DNA from: JBAOHV01 sp964450685
Lineage (GTDB): Bacteria > Actinomycetota > Acidimicrobiia > Acidimicrobiales > Microtrichaceae
Assembly: GCA_964450685.1 (NCBI GenBank)
Contig: CAYVDN010000011.1
Coordinates: 16,440-80,439, forward strand
Direction of reading: 5' to 3'
DNA length: 64,000 nucleotides
Part shown: positions 62,093 to 64,000 of the stretch, piece after piece
Layout: each line of letters begins with the position of its first letter
How positions within the stretch are numbered: the stretch's first letter is position 1
Translations under genes and position numbers: made by a program
Notes under the pieces: generated by a model
Seen by the model: only the letters and a program-made list of their open reading frames with translations
Database searches by the model: none
Told to the model about the DNA's origin: nothing

Positions 62093-63508
62093 ATGGCCAA
62101 GGCTCCAATCCTCACCCCTCGCGCCGATGACTTTCCCCGCTGGTACCAGGACGTGCTCAACAAGGCACAGCTGGCGGAGAGCGGTCCGGTGCGAGGAACG
62201 ATGGTGATCCGCCCCTACGCCTACGGCATCTGGGAGCGGATGGTCGACGAGGTGGACCGGCGGATCAAGGCCGCGGGTGCCGAGAACGCCTACTTCCCCC
62301 TGTTCATCCCCGAGAGCTACCTGCAACGCGAGGCGGAGCACGTCGAGGGCTTCAGCCCCGAGTTGGCTGTTGTCACGGTGGCCGGAGGCAAGGAACTCGA
62401 GGAGCCGGTCGTCGTACGACCCACTTCGGAGACGGTCATCGGTGAGTACATGGCCAAGTGGATCCAGTCGCATCGTGATCTGCCGCTGCTGTTGAACCAG
62501 TGGGCGAACGTCGTGCGCTGGGAACTCCGCCCACGAACCTTCCTGCGGACCAGCGAGTTCCTCTGGCAGGAAGGTCACTGCGCACATGCCACACAGCAGG
62601 ACGCCTCGGAGTACGCGTCCCGTATCCTCCACGACGTCTACCGGGACTTCATGGTCTCAGAGCTGGCGATCCCGGTGCTGGTCGGCGCCAAGATCCCCGA
62701 GGAGCGCTTCGCCGGTGCGATCAACACGCTGACGTGCGAAGCGATGATGGGCGACGGCAAGGCCCTCCAGATGGGTACGAGCCACGAGCTCGGACAGAAC
62801 TTCTCCCGAGCGTTCGACATCACCTACCAGGATGCCGACGGCACCCAGCAGCTCTGCTGGACGACGTCGTGGGGTGTCTCCACGCGCATGATGGGCGGGC
62901 TGATCATGGCCCACGGCGACGACGCCGGCCTGCGGGTCCCGCCCAGGCTGGCGGCCACCCAGGCCGTCGTGCTCGTCGTCCGCGACGAGGACGGAGCTGT
63001 CACCACGGCTGCCCGTGGGCTGGTCGACCGGCTCGTCGCAGCCGGCGTCCGCGCCCGCCTGGACGACCGGATCAGCACGCCGTTCGGCCGACGGGCCACG
63101 GACTGGGAGCTCAAGGGGGTTCCGGTCCGCATCGAGGTCGGGCCACGCGACCTCGCCGAGGGCCAGGTGGTGGTCGTCCGACGTGACCGACCCGGCAAGG
63201 AGCCGATCCCCGTCGAGGGGCTGGCCGAGCAGGTCCCGGTGCTCCTGAGCTCGATCCAGCAGTCCCTGCACGACGAGGCGCTCGCCCATCGCGACGACCG
63301 GACCGTCGACGTGGCGACGGTCGAGGAGGCGGCGAGCGCTGCCGCCGACGGCTTCGTCCGCATCCCGTGGGCGGCGGTCGGCGACGCCGGGGTCGAGCGG
63401 CTGGCCGCCGATGCGGTCACGGTCCGTTGCCTCATCACCGCGGACGGCGACGTCCCGGAGTCGGTCGACGATCCGGATCTGGTCGCGGTGGTGGCTCGCT
63501 CCTACTGA
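62093..63508 (+). CDS. proS: prolyl-tRNA synthetase, archaeal/eukaryotic-type
   Basis: The 471-residue class II synthetase lacks the inserted editing domain of the common bacterial form. RPYAYGIWERMVDEVDRRIKA, VVRPTSETVIGEYMAKW, RTFLRTSEFLWQEGHCAHAT and TCEAMMGDGKALQMGTSHELGQNF follow the ProS-3 pattern. The C-terminal domain ends in Tyr (VVARSY), as this form does, but the zinc Cys residues of that domain are missing and the domain is reduced. ATG 62093 lies 8 bases after a TACGAT box. Confidence 0.94.
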   Translation: MAKAPILTPRADDFPRWYQDVLNKAQLAESGPVRGTMVIRPYAYGIWERMVDEVDRRIKAAGAENAYFPLFIPESYLQREAEHVEGFSPELAVVTVAGGKELEEPVVVRPTSETVIGEYMAKWIQSHRDLPLLLNQWANVVRWELRPRTFLRTSEFLWQEGHCAHATQQDASEYASRILHDVYRDFMVSELAIPVLVGAKIPEERFAGAINTLTCEAMMGDGKALQMGTSHELGQNFSRAFDITYQDADGTQQLCWTTSWGVSTRMMGGLIMAHGDDAGLRVPPRLAATQAVVLVVRDEDGAVTTAARGLVDRLVAAGVRARLDDRISTPFGRRATDWELKGVPVRIEVGPRDLAEGQVVVVRRDRPGKEPIPVEGLAEQVPVLLSSIQQSLHDEALAHRDDRTVDVATVEEAASAAADGFVRIPWAAVGDAGVERLAADAVTVRCLITADGDVPESVDDPDLVAVVARSY

Positions 63509-63636
63509 GACCGGAGCCGGTGTGCCCGAGGTGCCAGGGAACCCATCGCCGACCGCGGCGCGACCGGACTCCCGGCCACGGTGCGCACCCGTGACGCGCC
63601 ATCCCGGCCGATCCGCGGCGGAGCTGTCGGTCCGCC

Positions 63637-63642
63637 TATACT
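63637..63642 (+). promoter_or_regulatory. putative -10 box of rimP operon
   Basis: TATACT would start transcription near 63650, just upstream of the hairpin. No matching -35 is visible. Confidence 0.4.
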
Positions 63643-63662
63643 CGACCCGTCCGGATCCGTGG

Positions 63663-63689
63663 AAGGCGTGGGCGTCGCCCACGCCTTTT
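63663..63689 (+). terminator. hairpin with T-tract in the rimP leader
   Basis: AAGGCGTGGGC-GTC-GCCCACGCCTT is an 11-bp perfect stem followed by TT (TTTT in all). It is 155 bases past proS and about 75 bases before rimP, so it may end proS mRNA or attenuate the rimP operon. Confidence 0.75.
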
Positions 63690-63763
63690 GCGTGATCCGA
63701 CCCCGCGCCCGCGGGGAAAGGAGCATCCGCGCCAGCGGCAGACGACGAACGAGGAGGAGCACG

Positions 63764-64000
63764 GTGTCCACCACGGCTGACCGACTCGCGCGCCTCGTCA
63801 CGCCCGTCGCCGACGACCTCGGCGTGACCGTCTATGACATCGAGGACTCGAGCAGCACCTTGCGGGTACTGCTCGACCGCCCCGACGGCATCGATGTGGA
63901 CACCCTCGCCGACGCCTCCCGGCGCATCAGCCGGGCCATGGACGAGGACGGATCCTTCGCCTCGGCCGCTGTGCTCGAGGTGTCGAGCCCTGGTCTGGAG
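63764..64000 (+). CDS. rimP: ribosome maturation factor RimP, partial
   Basis: The first 79 codons are visible; the rest lies beyond the window. RLARLVTPVADDLGVTVYDIE, LRVLLDRPDGIDVDTLADASR and AVLEVSSPGLE are RimP signatures. It helps 30S assembly. The GTG follows GAGGAGGAGCACG. nusA and infB normally follow. Confidence 0.93.
   Translation, partial: MSTTADRLARLVTPVADDLGVTVYDIEDSSSTLRVLLDRPDGIDVDTLADASRRISRAMDEDGSFASAAVLEVSSPGLE

Overview
The window reads as a chromosomal block of a high-G+C actinobacterium (about two-thirds G+C by eye). Several features support this: a fused E2/E1 2-oxoglutarate dehydrogenase of the Kgd type, a SepIVA-like septation protein, a WhiG/FliA-type sigma factor beside xerC and rpsB, a UvrD2-like helicase with an HRDC domain, GTP-dependent PEP carboxykinase, and frequent GTG/TTG starts. 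Gene order resembles other Actinobacteria. The prolyl-tRNA synthetase of the archaeal/eukaryotic form and several departures from mycobacterial order make a deep branch such as Acidimicrobiia my best guess, but this is not proven. Two 100-base N runs show that the sequence is a draft scaffold.

Layout. 1-4834: DNA repair glycosylase (partial), a small Cys/His protein, ABC-F factor EttA, a NYN nuclease-like protein with a Lys/Ala/Pro repeat tail, and a HAD phosphatase. 4837-13844: Kgd, exonuclease III, a hotdog thioesterase, MmcQ/YjbR, UvrD2-like helicase, a minimal metallopeptidase and a PH/SHOCT membrane protein. 13848-21481: sugar and acyl metabolism (galK-galT, a Gfo/Idh/MocA oxidoreductase overlapping nagA, an alpha/beta hydrolase, a CoA-transferase-family racemase, a PIG-L deacetylase and a small membrane protein). 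21494-24648: Hsp20 with a HAIR-like operator, PEPCK, a cold-shock-domain protein and L28. 24842-36114: a degenerate DAK2-like protein, recG, rsmD, coaD, sepIVA-like, DUF177, rpmF, acpP, rnc, a catalytically stripped Fpg homolog and smc. 36172-39182: a VWA/DUF58/MoxR operon on the minus strand. 39462-45105: ftsY, ffh, rpsP, khpA, rimM, trmD, rplS, yraN. 45163-50912: two tiny minus-strand genes, comM, dprA, xerC, whiG-like sigma factor and a degenerate M23 protein. 51090-60184: rpsB, tsf, pyrH, frr, cdsA, dxr, a site-2 protease and ispG. 60206-64000: an alpha/beta hydrolase and an SDR on the minus strand, then proS and the start of rimP.

Together these genes cover protein synthesis and targeting, chromosome segregation and recombination, envelope lipid and isoprenoid supply, and DNA repair, with a central-carbon and galactose/amino-sugar section. 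No gene-free stretch exceeds about 255 bases. I see no insertion sequence, prophage, CRISPR array, tRNA or rRNA.

The most interesting signals are regulatory and evolutionary rather than a new large system. (1) A TANNNT hexamer recurs 6-9 bases before many start codons, which points to widespread leaderless transcription. (2) Three housekeeping neighbourhoods carry homologs that have lost their catalytic residues (Fpg-like beside smc, DAK2-like beside recG, M23-like beside whiG). (3) Several perfect palindromes sit at promoters (before hsp20, the 18128 hydrolase, xerC and the HAD gene). (4) There are possible attenuators before rplS and rimP. One N gap (17846-17945) is almost certainly an unmerged 55-base contig overlap and not missing sequence.
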